Positions 43,531 through 52,596 of a stretch of 64,000 nucleotides of DNA are shown here, piece after piece. The stretch lies in contig CP073762.1 of the NCBI GenBank assembly GCA_018399055.1, forward strand, positions 124,001-188,000, written 5' to 3'. The position numbers and the translations under genes were made by a program. Numbering within the stretch: the first letter of the stretch is position 1; each line of letters begins with the position of its first letter. The notes beneath the pieces were generated by a model, which saw only the letters and a list, made by a program, of their open reading frames with translations, was not told the origin of the DNA and did no database searches. Source of the DNA: Simkaniaceae bacterium. GTDB lineage: Bacteria > Chlamydiota > Chlamydiia > Chlamydiales > Simkaniaceae.

Positions 43531-45348
43531 ATGTGGACTTATCCCGATCACTTTGATGTGATTATCATTGGTGCTGGACATGCCGGTTGTGAGGCTGCGC
43601 ATGCTGCTGCTCGTATGGGCGCACATACCCTCCTGCTCACAATGAATCTCGACACCATCGCCAAAATGAGTTGTAACCCCGCAATCGGGGGAACCGCAAA
43701 AGGGCATATTGTCCGTGAGATCGATGCCCTTGGTGGAATCATGGGGAAGGTAGCAGATCGCACCGGAATTCATTTTCGCATGCTTAATGCGACAAAAGGC
43801 CCGGCTGTTTGGTCCCCTCGCGCACAATCCGATAAACTCGCCTATCAAACTGAGATGAAATATGTCTTGGAAAACACCCCGAACCTTGAGATCAAACAAG
43901 GAACGATTGAAAATCTTGTCATCGAAGAGGGCTCCATTGTTGGCGTGCAGATTCAAGAGGGGGTTCGATATCAAGGAAAGTCGGTAATCCTTTCTGCTGG
44001 AACCTTTATGCGAGGGCTTCTTCATATTGGGGAGGCCAACTATTCTGGGGGGCGCGCAGGGGATAAGCCTTCAGTGGGCCTTTCCAAAGCATTAGAAGAA
44101 CTTGGCTTTACGCTCGATCGTCTCAAAACAGGGACCCCCGCGCGGGTTAACAGCCGCTCGATTGATTTTTCAAAAACCGAAGAGCAACCCCCTGAAGAGG
44201 GAATCTCCTTTTCCTTTGAGCCACAAGAAAAACGACTGTCTCAGGTTTCCTGCTATATCACCTACACAAATGAGGCAACGAAAAAAGTCATCCAGGAAAA
44301 TATCCACCGCTCTCCTCTCTTCTCTGGAAAGATTAAAGGAGTTGGCCCTCGTTACTGTCCATCTATTGAAGATAAAGTGGTGCGCTTTGCTGATAAAGAG
44401 CGTCACCAACTCTTTCTTGAGCCTGAGGGACTCAATACCAACGAAGTCTACGTTAATGGAATCTCTTCCTCCCTCCCATTTGACGTTCAGTACGCAATGA
44501 TGCGCACAATTCCTGGACTCGAAAATGTCGAAATCATGCGCCCAGCTTACGCCATCGAATATGACTACGCTATAAGTGGTCAGCTTAAAAGCACACTTGA
44601 AACCAAACGTGTAAAGGGGCTTTACTTTGCAGGGCAAGTCAATGGAACAACAGGGTATGAAGAAGCTGCAGCTCAAGGGATGATTGCAGCGATTAATGCT
44701 GTTCTCAAGATTCGAGGGAAAGAAGCATTCATCCTAAGACGTTCACAGGCCTATATTGGAGTGATGATTGATGATCTTATTTCAAAAACCCTCGATGAAC
44801 CCTACCGCATGTTCACCTCAAGGGCAGAACACCGTCTCCTACTTCGACAAGATAACGCCGATTTGCGTCTGCGCGACTTTGGGTATCAACTGGGACTTAT
44901 CGATGGTGCACCTTACCAATCTTTCCAAACCAAAAAAGAAATTATCAAAAGAGAAAAGCTCCACTTTGAAAAGAGCCATCTTGAGTTCAATGGAAAGTCC
45001 ACAACACTCGCAAAGCTCCTTTGTCGTCCAGAGTTTTCCTATCAAAAGCTCTTAGAAACTTTCCCAGAAAAAGTCGAGGACTACGGAAAGCCTACAAACA
45101 ATGCAATCGAAATCGATATAAAATTTGCAGGTTACATCGCCCGCGAAAAAAAAGAAGCGGCAAAACTTGAGAGTATTGATAGCCATCAAATACCTGAGTG
45201 CTTCGACTACCTAAAAATTGTCGGCCTGAGGAATGAAGCGCGGGAAAAATTGATGCACCATCGTCCTCTGAATTTAGGCCAAGCCTCCCGCATTTCAGGA
45301 GTCTCACCAGCTGATATTTCGATTCTATTAGTTTCGTTAAAAAGATAA
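43531..45348 (+). CDS. mnmG: tRNA uridine-5-carboxymethylaminomethyl modification enzyme MnmG
   Basis: An FAD enzyme that, with MnmE, modifies U34 of several tRNAs. 605 residues, full length. The FAD-binding start is [22 protein letters not shown], followed by [24 protein letters not shown] and the family signatures [11 protein letters not shown] and [16 protein letters not shown]. The C-terminal MnmE/tRNA-interacting helices are complete ([30 protein letters not shown]). It follows the AURKAIP1-like gene by 18 bp. Confidence 0.97.
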   Translation: MWTYPDHFDVIIIGAGHAGCEAAHAAARMGAHTLLLTMNLDTIAKMSCNPAIGGTAKGHIVREIDALGGIMGKVADRTGIHFRMLNATKGPAVWSPRAQSDKLAYQTEMKYVLENTPNLEIKQGTIENLVIEEGSIVGVQIQEGVRYQGKSVILSAGTFMRGLLHIGEANYSGGRAGDKPSVGLSKALEELGFTLDRLKTGTPARVNSRSIDFSKTEEQPPEEGISFSFEPQEKRLSQVSCYITYTNEATKKVIQENIHRSPLFSGKIKGVGPRYCPSIEDKVVRFADKERHQLFLEPEGLNTNEVYVNGISSSLPFDVQYAMMRTIPGLENVEIMRPAYAIEYDYAISGQLKSTLETKRVKGLYFAGQVNGTTGYEEAAAQGMIAAINAVLKIRGKEAFILRRSQAYIGVMIDDLISKTLDEPYRMFTSRAEHRLLLRQDNADLRLRDFGYQLGLIDGAPYQSFQTKKEIIKREKLHFEKSHLEFNGKSTTLAKLLCRPEFSYQKLLETFPEKVEDYGKPTNNAIEIDIKFAGYIAREKKEAAKLESIDSHQIPECFDYLKIVGLRNEAREKLMHHRPLNLGQASRISGVSPADISILLVSLKR

Positions 45349-45368
45349 TTATTTATAGTGGGAAAGGT

Positions 45369-46331
45369 ATGGCAATAAAACCAAAAAAACTCCCCACGCT
45401 TCTCCTCCTCACTGACAACCCTCTCGTGCGTGCTTTTTTTGAGGGAGTCATCGCAAAGATAGAGGACCACGCGCTCATTATTGCTTCATCAAGACTTGAA
45501 ACTCTTGAGTATTTAGACAGAACCTATATTAGTATCATTGTCATCGATGAAAAAACACCTAACTTAGAACTTATTCCTTTATGCACTGATATTCGGAGCT
45601 TAAAGGACTACGCACATACTCCCATCCTAATCATCACTGCCCACTTAAAAAAATCGTTTATTCGCAACTTGATTAAAGCGGGCGCTACAGATTTTCTTCG
45701 TGAGCCCCTTGAAGAAGACGAATTTCTTCTTCGCATGGAAATGGCAGGTGGGGTTATGGAAACGCAAGCGAAGATGGCTTCTCTTTCTTCCCGTATGTCA
45801 AAAGCAGCCCTCCCAAATGCAAGTTTGGAACATCGAACCTTTGTAGGCGATCGGGCGACCAAGCTCGTAGGCCAAGCTCTCAGCGAAAAAACTCAACTCT
45901 CTCTTCTTCTACTCGCGATTGACCAATATCCTCAAATCCTTGAGACGCGAGGAGAAAATGTTGCCCACGCCCTCACATTAGATTTCGAAGACCACCTGCA
46001 AAAGCTCGTCCGTTCACAAGATCTTTTATATAACCAAAACCACGGAAAATTCGCTGTTTTCCTACCAAAAACCTCTTGTAAAGCCGCAGTATTTATTGCT
46101 GAAAATATCAGTGAATACCTTGACTCAGAGATTTTCTCTGCAGGAAATATTCGTTTTACTCTAACAGTATCCATTGGAGTTGCATCTCTTGATCAAGCAG
46201 GCGCGATGGAAAAGTCTGCTGCTACCAATTTAGAACGCCTCTCAAGCGGTGCTTCTCAGTGTTTAAGTAGAGCGAGTGAAAAGAAAAATACTATTGTTTC
46301 CGAGTCCCCAAAAACAGGTGGTAACCCATGA
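45369..46331 (+). CDS. degenerate REC-GGDEF fusion protein
   Basis: 320 residues: an N-terminal receiver domain (about 8-125) and a C-terminal GGDEF-fold domain (about 165-300). In the receiver the phospho-acceptor Asp is kept (IIVIDEKTP) and so is the switch Thr (ILIITAH), but the conserved Lys-Pro reads REP, so the Lys is missing. In the second domain the signature is NHGKFAVFLP instead of GGDEFAV, with TVSIGVAS retained. Diguanylate cyclase activity is therefore not expected; a signal-binding or scaffold role is more likely. It starts 20 bp after mnmG and overlaps the next gene by 4 bp (46328-46331). Confidence 0.78.
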   Translation: MAIKPKKLPTLLLLTDNPLVRAFFEGVIAKIEDHALIIASSRLETLEYLDRTYISIIVIDEKTPNLELIPLCTDIRSLKDYAHTPILIITAHLKKSFIRNLIKAGATDFLREPLEEDEFLLRMEMAGGVMETQAKMASLSSRMSKAALPNASLEHRTFVGDRATKLVGQALSEKTQLSLLLLAIDQYPQILETRGENVAHALTLDFEDHLQKLVRSQDLLYNQNHGKFAVFLPKTSCKAAVFIAENISEYLDSEIFSAGNIRFTLTVSIGVASLDQAGAMEKSAATNLERLSSGASQCLSRASEKKNTIVSESPKTGGNP

Positions 46332-46771
46332 AAAAAATACTTCTTCTCCTTGCGTTCTCAGCTGCGGTATGTGGAGCACAAGCTCCTATTTATATCGCCC
46401 CGCCAGCAACAGGTTACACTCCAGCGCCAGTTGCAAAAAAAAGTGCTCCTCCCACCGATGCAACATCTGCAGAGCTGGCCGCAATGGCTAAAACACAAAA
46501 AGATGACAACAAGAGCAAGGGAATCAGCGAGATCATGATTATTTCCCCTGAACTCCGCGCTAAAGATCTTCAAGCCGCTATCAAGTTTTTAAACCAACAC
46601 GTTCCTACTTCTAAACCTAATATCACGCTTAGCGACGGCTCAAAAATTACAAGTATTATGGACGTTGATGTCATGCCAGGGGGAACCATTCTGATCTTCA
46701 AGGTTACATCTCTAAAAGGACTTCGATATAAAGTTGTCAATATTGAAGAGGTTCAGTCTCTCAGTGAATAA
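46328..46771 (+). CDS. small exported hypothetical protein
   Basis: 147 residues. Signal peptide about 1-18 (MKKILLLLAFSAAVCGAQA), then a Pro/Ala-rich stretch (about 19-50), then a compact domain (about 65-147). I do not recognise the domain. Start ATGA overlaps the REC-GGDEF stop, so the two are translationally coupled, and the 3' end overlaps lplA. A role in the same pathway as the degenerate signalling protein is possible. Confidence 0.72.
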   Translation: MKKILLLLAFSAAVCGAQAPIYIAPPATGYTPAPVAKKSAPPTDATSAELAAMAKTQKDDNKSKGISEIMIISPELRAKDLQAAIKFLNQHVPTSKPNITLSDGSKITSIMDVDVMPGGTILIFKVTSLKGLRYKVVNIEEVQSLSE

Positions 46772-47483
46772 GACCGTCAACCTTCTCCAGCTTCAAAATG
46801 TTCCAATAAATGAGCAACTTCAAATTGAAGAAGCACTCCTTAGACTCACAGATGAGAACTGGTGCATAATTAACGAAGGATCTCCACCATCAATCATCAT
46901 GGGGATCTCAGGAAAGCCCGAGGAGCTCGTCGACGCGTCAATGATGAAGAAATCTCCAATCCCTCTCATTAAACGGTATAGTGGCGGGGGAACAGTGATT
47001 GTCGACGATAACACTCTCTTTGTCTCCTTCATCTTTCAGAAAAAGGTCCACGATTTTCCCTGTTTTCCAGAACCTATTCTCCGATGGTCGGAAACCTTCT
47101 ATCAAAAAGCTTTAGGAATTCCTGATTTTCAGCTCAGAGAAAACGATTATGTTATTGGAGAATATAAGTGCGGGGGAAATGCTCAATACATCCAAAAGCA
47201 CCGTTTTGTCCATCACACAACATTTCTATGGGATTTTGATCCTTCAAAGATGGATTACCTTCTTCACCCTAAAAAGACACCCAAGTACCGGAACAAACGC
47301 TCTCATGACAAATTTCTATGTCGATTAAAAGAATTCCTTCCTTCAAAATCCCACTTTATATCGCAGGTGATTGAAGGATTAAAAGCGACATATACTGTCA
47401 AAAAAATATTTTTAAATCCCCTAATCCCTCTTCTGAAAAAGCCTCACAGAAAAGCAACCACACACTTTTTTATTCCCTTATAA
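46764..47483 (+). CDS. lplA: lipoate-protein ligase A-like protein
   Basis: Attaches lipoate to 2-oxoacid dehydrogenase subunits. About 239 residues. The lipoate-binding RYSGGGTVIVDDNTLFVSFI and the catalytic-Lys segment YKCGGNAQYI are present. The C-terminal accessory domain of E. coli LplA is absent, as in other short ligases. Start: GTG 46764 begins close to the family N-terminus (VNLLQLQNVPINEQLQIEEALL); an in-frame TTG at 46734 has no ribosome site. It overlaps the preceding gene by 8 bp. mnmG and lplA are close together in Chlamydia too. Confidence 0.88.
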   Translation: MNKTVNLLQLQNVPINEQLQIEEALLRLTDENWCIINEGSPPSIIMGISGKPEELVDASMMKKSPIPLIKRYSGGGTVIVDDNTLFVSFIFQKKVHDFPCFPEPILRWSETFYQKALGIPDFQLRENDYVIGEYKCGGNAQYIQKHRFVHHTTFLWDFDPSKMDYLLHPKKTPKYRNKRSHDKFLCRLKEFLPSKSHFISQVIEGLKATYTVKKIFLNPLIPLLKKPHRKATTHFFIPL

Positions 47484-47617
47484 AAACCCTTCTGTTATGC
47501 TTCACGGAGCAGTCTCAATAAATGGAGGGAAATAAAGGCCGCAGCACATCTTGTAGACCCGTGCAGCACCCAAATTTCCAAATGAGATTATTAAATTTTA
47601 CCGTGTGATGCAGCATG

Positions 47618-47740
47618 GTTAGCTTTTAGGAGAACTCTCAAAGCTAACTCCTGCCTATAAAGATGTCAAAAACTTGAGGAGACCCTCTCGCGACAGTGCC
47701 CTTCCCCCAAATCTTACTTCCGGGAGGCTCTCCTCTTTTT
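47618..47740. terminator. hairpins and terminator between lplA and the RhoGAP-like gene
   Basis: Two hairpins lie in the 259-bp gap. The first is 47618-47648, a perfect 9-bp stem gttagcttt/aaagctaac. The second is 47676-47735, where gaggagaccctc pairs with gaggctctcctc with one mismatch, followed by TTTTT on the plus strand. The second can terminate lplA transcripts and, read the other way, may end the minus-strand gene. Nothing else is recognised in 47484-47742. Confidence 0.5.
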
Positions 47741-47742
47741 CG

Positions 47743-48438
47743 CTAGAGACCTAACAACTTAGTGAAAAGGATATGATTAATCCGCTCTCTGCGGTTTATT
47801 TCAAGCCCCCCACTCCTCATCTCATCGCCTGAGATCGGCCTTCCCCTCTTCACACCATTCTCTCTGTAAACAAGAGAGGTTTCAATATTTGAATAATAAT
47901 CAAGCGGCATAAATAGATGAGACCCTAGCTGCTTCTTTAAATCCTCGAGGGTCACTTTGTTTTCCCCACTTGCCAAGATTCTCCCAGCTAAAACCAAGAC
48001 CTTGTCCAACGCCTCAACGTGTACTGTATCCATTCCATGGGTGATGAGGCATCTAATCTGCTCCGGGGACATCCCTTCCAGCATAAAATCAATTTCATAG
48101 ATGGATTTCAAACGATCTGTTGAAATAATTGGTTGATAGTCCAAGGTCCTCTTCATCGCAATGGTCACAGAGTGGACATCCTCTGTTGCCATGACATCGT
48201 CACGAAAGACATAGTCATTTCCCTCTGCGCTGCTGATAAATGACGTTGGGTCGAAGCTTCCTTTGACAAGGTGTTCCACTTGCCTCTCATTCCCAGCTAT
48301 ATTAAACAGTCCCTTTGTATCCACATCCTGATCGATGCGGTCCACTAAAGCTCCGTACGTTTTTCCAAAAATTTCTTGACGCGATAGTTGATCTTGACGC
48401 GTTGGGACCATTGCCCAATCACTTTGTATACTCTCCAT
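47743..48438 (-). CDS. RhoGAP-like domain protein (candidate effector)
   Basis: 231 residues. The run from about 24 to 180 follows the order of a RhoGAP domain: FGKTYGALVDRIDQDVDTKG, GLFNIAGNERQVEHL (43-57), DVHSVTIAMKRTLDYQPII (87-105), SPEQIRCLITHGMD and ENKVTLEDLKKQLGSHLFMP (159-178, cf. NKMT--NLA--FGP-L). The arginine finger position in GLFR-I-G is Asn46, and the Asn of NLA is Asp166, so classic GAP catalysis looks impaired. The Lys of the LK--L helix is kept. There is no signal peptide; a type III-secreted effector acting on host small GTPases is a hypothesis. This assignment is by eye and moderate. Confidence 0.5.
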   Translation of the reverse strand: MESIQSDWAMVPTRQDQLSRQEIFGKTYGALVDRIDQDVDTKGLFNIAGNERQVEHLVKGSFDPTSFISSAEGNDYVFRDDVMATEDVHSVTIAMKRTLDYQPIISTDRLKSIYEIDFMLEGMSPEQIRCLITHGMDTVHVEALDKVLVLAGRILASGENKVTLEDLKKQLGSHLFMPLDYYSNIETSLVYRENGVKRGRPISGDEMRSGGLEINRRERINHILFTKLLGL

Positions 48439-48912
48439 TATTAACCCCTAAATTAATTTGATTACCAATATATTATAACATATTTGTTCATATTTTAATT
48501 AATATTCAATTATTTATTATTTAATAACTACTCGAAAGACCAGGACTCTTTGCAGAGGAGGCACATTCCCTTGATCAGATTCTCCCTAGATACAAGGCGA
48601 GCGATACAGTCAACCCCAGGTGGGGTTGGCGAAGCAGCTCAACGTAGTAGATAGGTGAAGATGATTGATGGAATGGCTTCAAATACAAAGAGCCCTGATT
48701 GTAAAGGAGGGTGGGCATCGTCAACCAATTTAGTATAGGTGGGTTCGTCACCTAGGAGACGAAAATTCCAAAATTATATTTCCGTATTCCTAGCGGTCAG
48801 ATCCCCTAAAAAAGCTTGTAGTTGATGAGCACTTCAGGCCCTATGGTATCCTTTAAAACAGGACTCAAACTTGATTATAGCACAAGGTTCTGCGCAGGTA
48901 AACCGGTTTACT
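48439..48912. other. 474-bp intergenic region
   Basis: It holds the AT-rich promoter zone on its left (48439-48530), a small hairpin near 48614-48628 (accccaggtggggt) and a 12-bp palindrome taaaccggttta at 48900-48911. I see no ORF and no recognisable RNA. Its base composition differs from its left flank, so it may hold the remains of a gene. Confidence 0.5.
48472..48480 (-). promoter_or_regulatory. extended -10 promoter element
   Basis: On the minus strand TGTTATAAT, an extended -10 (TGnTATAAT), lies about 34 nt upstream of the ATG at 48438 in a very AT-rich stretch (48439-48530). No good -35 is visible, as is common with extended -10 promoters. Confidence 0.4.
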
Positions 48913-50268
48913 CTAGACCGTGATCAGACCATTCTTAAAGAGGTAATAGAGAACAGCAGAATCTTTACGCTCAAAAGTGCAGTTAAAGTCACACCCAAGA
49001 ATGCGGATACGCTCTTGCTCTGCTTTTGTATCTAAAGCTTCCGGGAAAACCTCTTTTCCGTACCACTGACACATGTCGGCAAACACTTTGTTCTGAGCAA
49101 AGTATTGCGCTTGTTCCACTAGATATCCTACAGGATTGTAGTTCTGATCAAATGCCTTCTTTGCCTTTGCAAAATTAGCTTGATTATAGATCGGATGCAC
49201 CGCTGCTTTTTGAGTTGCCCTTGTTAAAGGAAATCTTCGCTCTAGAGCAACAGCACGCGCTAAATCTACTCCTAAATCTGCCGCATGATATTCGCGGGTA
49301 TCATTAACACATGTATCAATAAGAATTGCACGGTATTTTTCTAATTCAAGAGCAACAATTTTTTCAGTTTCAGAAAGACTAAAATCATCAACAATTTCAA
49401 TCATTAACCACTTCATCTGCGTCGTCTGCTGATCCACACACCCATCATGGGCATCATCGATTCGAACCATCGTTTTTCGAATGAGAGCAAGAAGCTCTTC
49501 TTTCTTTTTAGACGTCTGTTCATCGTCTTGTTCAAATGTTTGCTTCTTTACAAGTAAGTACAGTAGAACTTTGTTTAAGTACCATTTAACATCCCCGTTG
49601 CCTGCGCCGCTGTATTGGTCAATGCGCCCTATTGCTGCATCTTGTACTTCTCGAGAAACAGTTTGCTCACCATCTAAAAGAAATAACCTCTTGTAAGGAG
49701 CTTGACCACGTCCTTCTTCCTGGCTAATTACATCATCTTCACCAACAATATCAAGAATGGTGTCGGGGTTAAAAGCATCTACACCCTGACTCATTTTCCA
49801 TTCTGATAGAGACCTATCTTCTATGATTGAAATATCACTCCAGAGCTTGTCAATATTGACTTTTTCACTAAGCGAAGGTCTAAGATGACGGGTTAAATGC
49901 GTTCCTACAATCACACCTGTTGTGACGCGTGCGAATTTGCCGACATCTTGCGCTAAGATTTTCGCCTCTCTTCCAAACGTCTTTGCAACCCAAGGCGTTG
50001 TAAAAAGAGCGGCGGCGGCAACCACAAGCGATCTATACACCAGGCAGGTGGGCGTTCCTTTCTTTAAACCGATCCGGTCTGTAACACGCCTCGATCCCTC
50101 AAGCCCCAAAGATGAAGTGGCAGCGGCGAACATGAGCCCCTGTCGATTCGCTGTTGGAAAGACTTCTACAAAGCGCTTTGATCCCGCTAAATAGGCCGTT
50201 GCGAAGAATAGCCCCACAATGGCTACATCGCTATCGAGTTTATAAAGTGATTTTTGTGCAATTTCCAT
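48913..50268 (-). CDS. paralogous hypothetical protein A (membrane N-terminus)
   Basis: 451 residues, family unknown to me. The N-terminal ~130 residues contain three or four hydrophobic segments (VAIVGLFFATAYLAG, LMFAAATSSLGL, SLVVAAAALFTTPWV, VTTGVIVGTHL); the remaining ~320 are soluble and helical. Conserved blocks shared with the next gene are YLNKVLLYLL, MVRIDDAH-GC-DQQT, KWLMIEIVDDF-LSE-EK and a common C-terminus ending SAVLYYLFKNGLITV. The start has GAGG nine bases upstream. The bilobed hydrophobic N-terminus would fit an inclusion-membrane-type protein, but this is inference. Confidence 0.75.
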   Translation of the reverse strand: MEIAQKSLYKLDSDVAIVGLFFATAYLAGSKRFVEVFPTANRQGLMFAAATSSLGLEGSRRVTDRIGLKKGTPTCLVYRSLVVAAAALFTTPWVAKTFGREAKILAQDVGKFARVTTGVIVGTHLTRHLRPSLSEKVNIDKLWSDISIIEDRSLSEWKMSQGVDAFNPDTILDIVGEDDVISQEEGRGQAPYKRLFLLDGEQTVSREVQDAAIGRIDQYSGAGNGDVKWYLNKVLLYLLVKKQTFEQDDEQTSKKKEELLALIRKTMVRIDDAHDGCVDQQTTQMKWLMIEIVDDFSLSETEKIVALELEKYRAILIDTCVNDTREYHAADLGVDLARAVALERRFPLTRATQKAAVHPIYNQANFAKAKKAFDQNYNPVGYLVEQAQYFAQNKVFADMCQWYGKEVFPEALDTKAEQERIRILGCDFNCTFERKDSAVLYYLFKNGLITV

Positions 50269-50300
50269 ATCAAATCCTCAATAAATATAGTCAGGTTCTT

Positions 50301-51746
50301 TTAAACCGTAATTAGTCCATTTTTAAATAAATAGTAGAGAACAGCAGCGTCTTTTCTCGTATCCATATACTCAGGGGAAGAAAAGTCACTTCCAAGAACT
50401 TTGATACGCTCAGCTTCTACTGATTCATCCAGCGAGAAAGGGAATGCCTTATTTCCATACCATTGGCACATTTCTGTAAACAGCTTGCTTTGAGTATAGT
50501 ACTTAGCCTGTTCCACGAGATGCCCAACAGGATCGTATGCAGCAAAAAACTTTGCCTTTGCTATTTGGTAATTAATCGGATTGTAGATTTTATAACATGC
50601 ACCATGTTTTGTTGCCCTAGTAACCGGAAGTCCAAGGGCTCTAGTGATGGAATTTGTTAAATCCACCCCAAGATCAGCTGCATGAGATTCGCCAGTTTCA
50701 TTAATACAATTATCAATAAGAATCGAACGATAGCGATCTAATTCGAGAGCAACGAGTTTTTCAATTTCTGAAAGACCAAAATCATCAACAATTTCAATCA
50801 TTAGCCACTTGAGCTGCACAGTTTGCTGATCGATACAACCACGATGGGCATCGTCGATTCGAACCATGACTTTATCAATCAGCGCCCTTAAGGCCTCTAG
50901 CTTTTCAGGCGTCTGATCAAGATCTCGTTGATAGGCCTCCTTCTTTGAAAGAAGATAAAGTAGGATTTTGTTCAAATACCACTTCACTTCATTTTTCCTT
51001 ACATCTGTGCCATTCCAACCACTATATTGATCAATTCGACTGGTTGCAGCTCTTTGTACAGATGGACTGACCGTAGCTTCAGCACCTCTACCTACTCTAC
51101 CTACTCTACCTACTTCAGTAGGTTCAGGAGATTCAGTAGATTCACTACTACTCAAAGTAAATAGACTCTCATACAACGCCCGAGATCCACCTACTCCCAC
51201 ACAAATAACATTGTCATCACCAACAATATCGAGAATTTTGTCTGGGTTAAATGCATTTACACCATCACTCATTCGCCATTCAGAGCGTGGAACGGCTTCT
51301 AGGATGCGGATATCACTTTCGAGCTTGTCAAGATTAACATCTTTGCCAGGCATTGGTCTGAGATAGCGCGTACAATGAGCTCCAACAATGACGCCTGTTG
51401 TGACGCGTGCAAACTTCGTTACATCTTGTGATAGGATTTTAGCTTCTCTTCCAAACGTCTTAGCAAGCCAAGAGGTCGTAAAAAGGGCAGTCGCTGCAAC
51501 AACAAGGGATTTATAGACTAAGTATAAGGGGGTTTTCTTCTTCAAACCAATCTGGTTCGTCAGAAGCTGCGAGCCTCCGAGCCCCAAAGAGGAGGTGGCA
51601 GCGGCGAACATGAGCCCCTGTCGATTCGCTGTTGGAAAGACTTCTATAAAGCGCTTTGCCCCAGCCAAATAGGCCGTTGCGAAGAATAGACTCGCAATAG
51701 CTATATCGCTGTCTAGCCTGTAAAATGATTTTTTTGCAATTTCCAC
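50301..51746 (-). CDS. paralogous hypothetical protein B (membrane N-terminus)
   Basis: 481 residues, paralogue of the preceding entry and directly upstream of it (32-bp gap). It starts with GTG where its sister has ATG; GGAG lies seven bases before it. It shares the N-terminal hydrophobic region and the same soluble domain with a C-terminus ending AAVLYYLFKNGLITV. A ~30-residue low-complexity insert near residue 200 (SSESTESPEPTEVGRVGRVG) comes from a 9-bp DNA repeat at about 51085-51115. Near the 5' ends some 60 bp (about 51590-51655 versus 50112-50177) are almost identical between the two genes, indicating recent duplication or gene conversion. Confidence 0.75.
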   Translation of the reverse strand: MEIAKKSFYRLDSDIAIASLFFATAYLAGAKRFIEVFPTANRQGLMFAAATSSLGLGGSQLLTNQIGLKKKTPLYLVYKSLVVAATALFTTSWLAKTFGREAKILSQDVTKFARVTTGVIVGAHCTRYLRPMPGKDVNLDKLESDIRILEAVPRSEWRMSDGVNAFNPDKILDIVGDDNVICVGVGGSRALYESLFTLSSSESTESPEPTEVGRVGRVGRGAEATVSPSVQRAATSRIDQYSGWNGTDVRKNEVKWYLNKILLYLLSKKEAYQRDLDQTPEKLEALRALIDKVMVRIDDAHRGCIDQQTVQLKWLMIEIVDDFGLSEIEKLVALELDRYRSILIDNCINETGESHAADLGVDLTNSITRALGLPVTRATKHGACYKIYNPINYQIAKAKFFAAYDPVGHLVEQAKYYTQSKLFTEMCQWYGNKAFPFSLDESVEAERIKVLGSDFSSPEYMDTRKDAAVLYYLFKNGLITV

Positions 51747-51835
51747 GCCAAATCTCCATTAATTTGAGGAGAGAATATCACATAAAGCAATAAATATGAA
51801 GAAGAAACTTTCATTTCTATCAGACAGTAAGTCAA

Positions 51836-52588
51836 CTATTTAAAGATGTCTTTGAGGGCTTGCTTAGAAACGTCTCGCGCAATGGCTGCGATTGACTCGG
51901 TCAGAGGGATCTCCTTGGGGCACACTTGAACGCAATTCTGGGCGTTTCCACACTCGCTGATCCCTCCTTTTTCCATGAGGGTATGGAGGCGGGTTGCCTT
52001 CTCCATCTCCCCTGTGGGATTCAGGTTGAATAGGCGGACCTGAGAAACAGGAGCCGGGCCCACAAATTTTGAGTTTTGATTGACTTGGGGACAGGCTTCT
52101 GAACAGCACCCACAGGTCATGCATGTTGAAAGAGTATACATAGTCTCTTGGGTTTCCTGATCGATCTTAGGACCAAACCCCTTAATGAAGGAACCATCTG
52201 CAGAAATCCATCCTTTGGTTTTCTTAAGGTTCTCAAACATTTGGGAGCGATTGACAACTAAGTCTCGGACAAGAGGGAACTTCGAAAACGGTGCAAGGGT
52301 AATGGTGCTGCTCCCTGTTTTCTTTAGGATAGGTTCGATAATGGCTGTGCAGGCTTGACGGGGGCGCCCATTAACGAGCATTGAACATGAGCCACATACT
52401 TCCTCTAAACATCCCTGTTCCCACGCAACGGGAGTGACTTTCTCCCCATTGATGTTGATCGGATTTTTCTGGATTTCCATAAGAGCAGAAATCACATTGA
52501 TGTAAGGCTTGAGCTCAAGTTCGAATACATCCCAATATTGGTTTCTACTCTCTCCACGATAGATTTTTAAGGTAAAGGTCTTTGCCAC
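51836..52588 (-). CDS. sdhB: succinate dehydrogenase iron-sulfur subunit
   Basis: The electron-transfer subunit of complex II, 250 residues. Cluster ligands: [2Fe-2S] in EVCGSCSMLVNGRPRQAC, then CMTCGCCSEACP and CGNAQNCVQVCP for the [4Fe-4S] and [3Fe-4S] centres. The start codon is GTG with AGGAG upstream. It is the third gene of sdhC-sdhA-sdhB, 8 bp after sdhA. Confidence 0.96.
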   Translation of the reverse strand: MAKTFTLKIYRGESRNQYWDVFELELKPYINVISALMEIQKNPININGEKVTPVAWEQGCLEEVCGSCSMLVNGRPRQACTAIIEPILKKTGSSTITLAPFSKFPLVRDLVVNRSQMFENLKKTKGWISADGSFIKGFGPKIDQETQETMYTLSTCMTCGCCSEACPQVNQNSKFVGPAPVSQVRLFNLNPTGEMEKATRLHTLMEKGGISECGNAQNCVQVCPKEIPLTESIAAIARDVSKQALKDIFK

Positions 52589-52596
52589 GACTGCTC

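Noticed and set aside
43525-44025. 166-codon minus-strand frame opposite mnmG
   Set aside because: Shadow of mnmG; no recognisable motif.
51511-51759. 82-codon minus-strand ATG frame at the start of paralogue B
   Set aside because: Different frame from the conserved paralogue; the true start is GTG 51746 with its own ribosome site.
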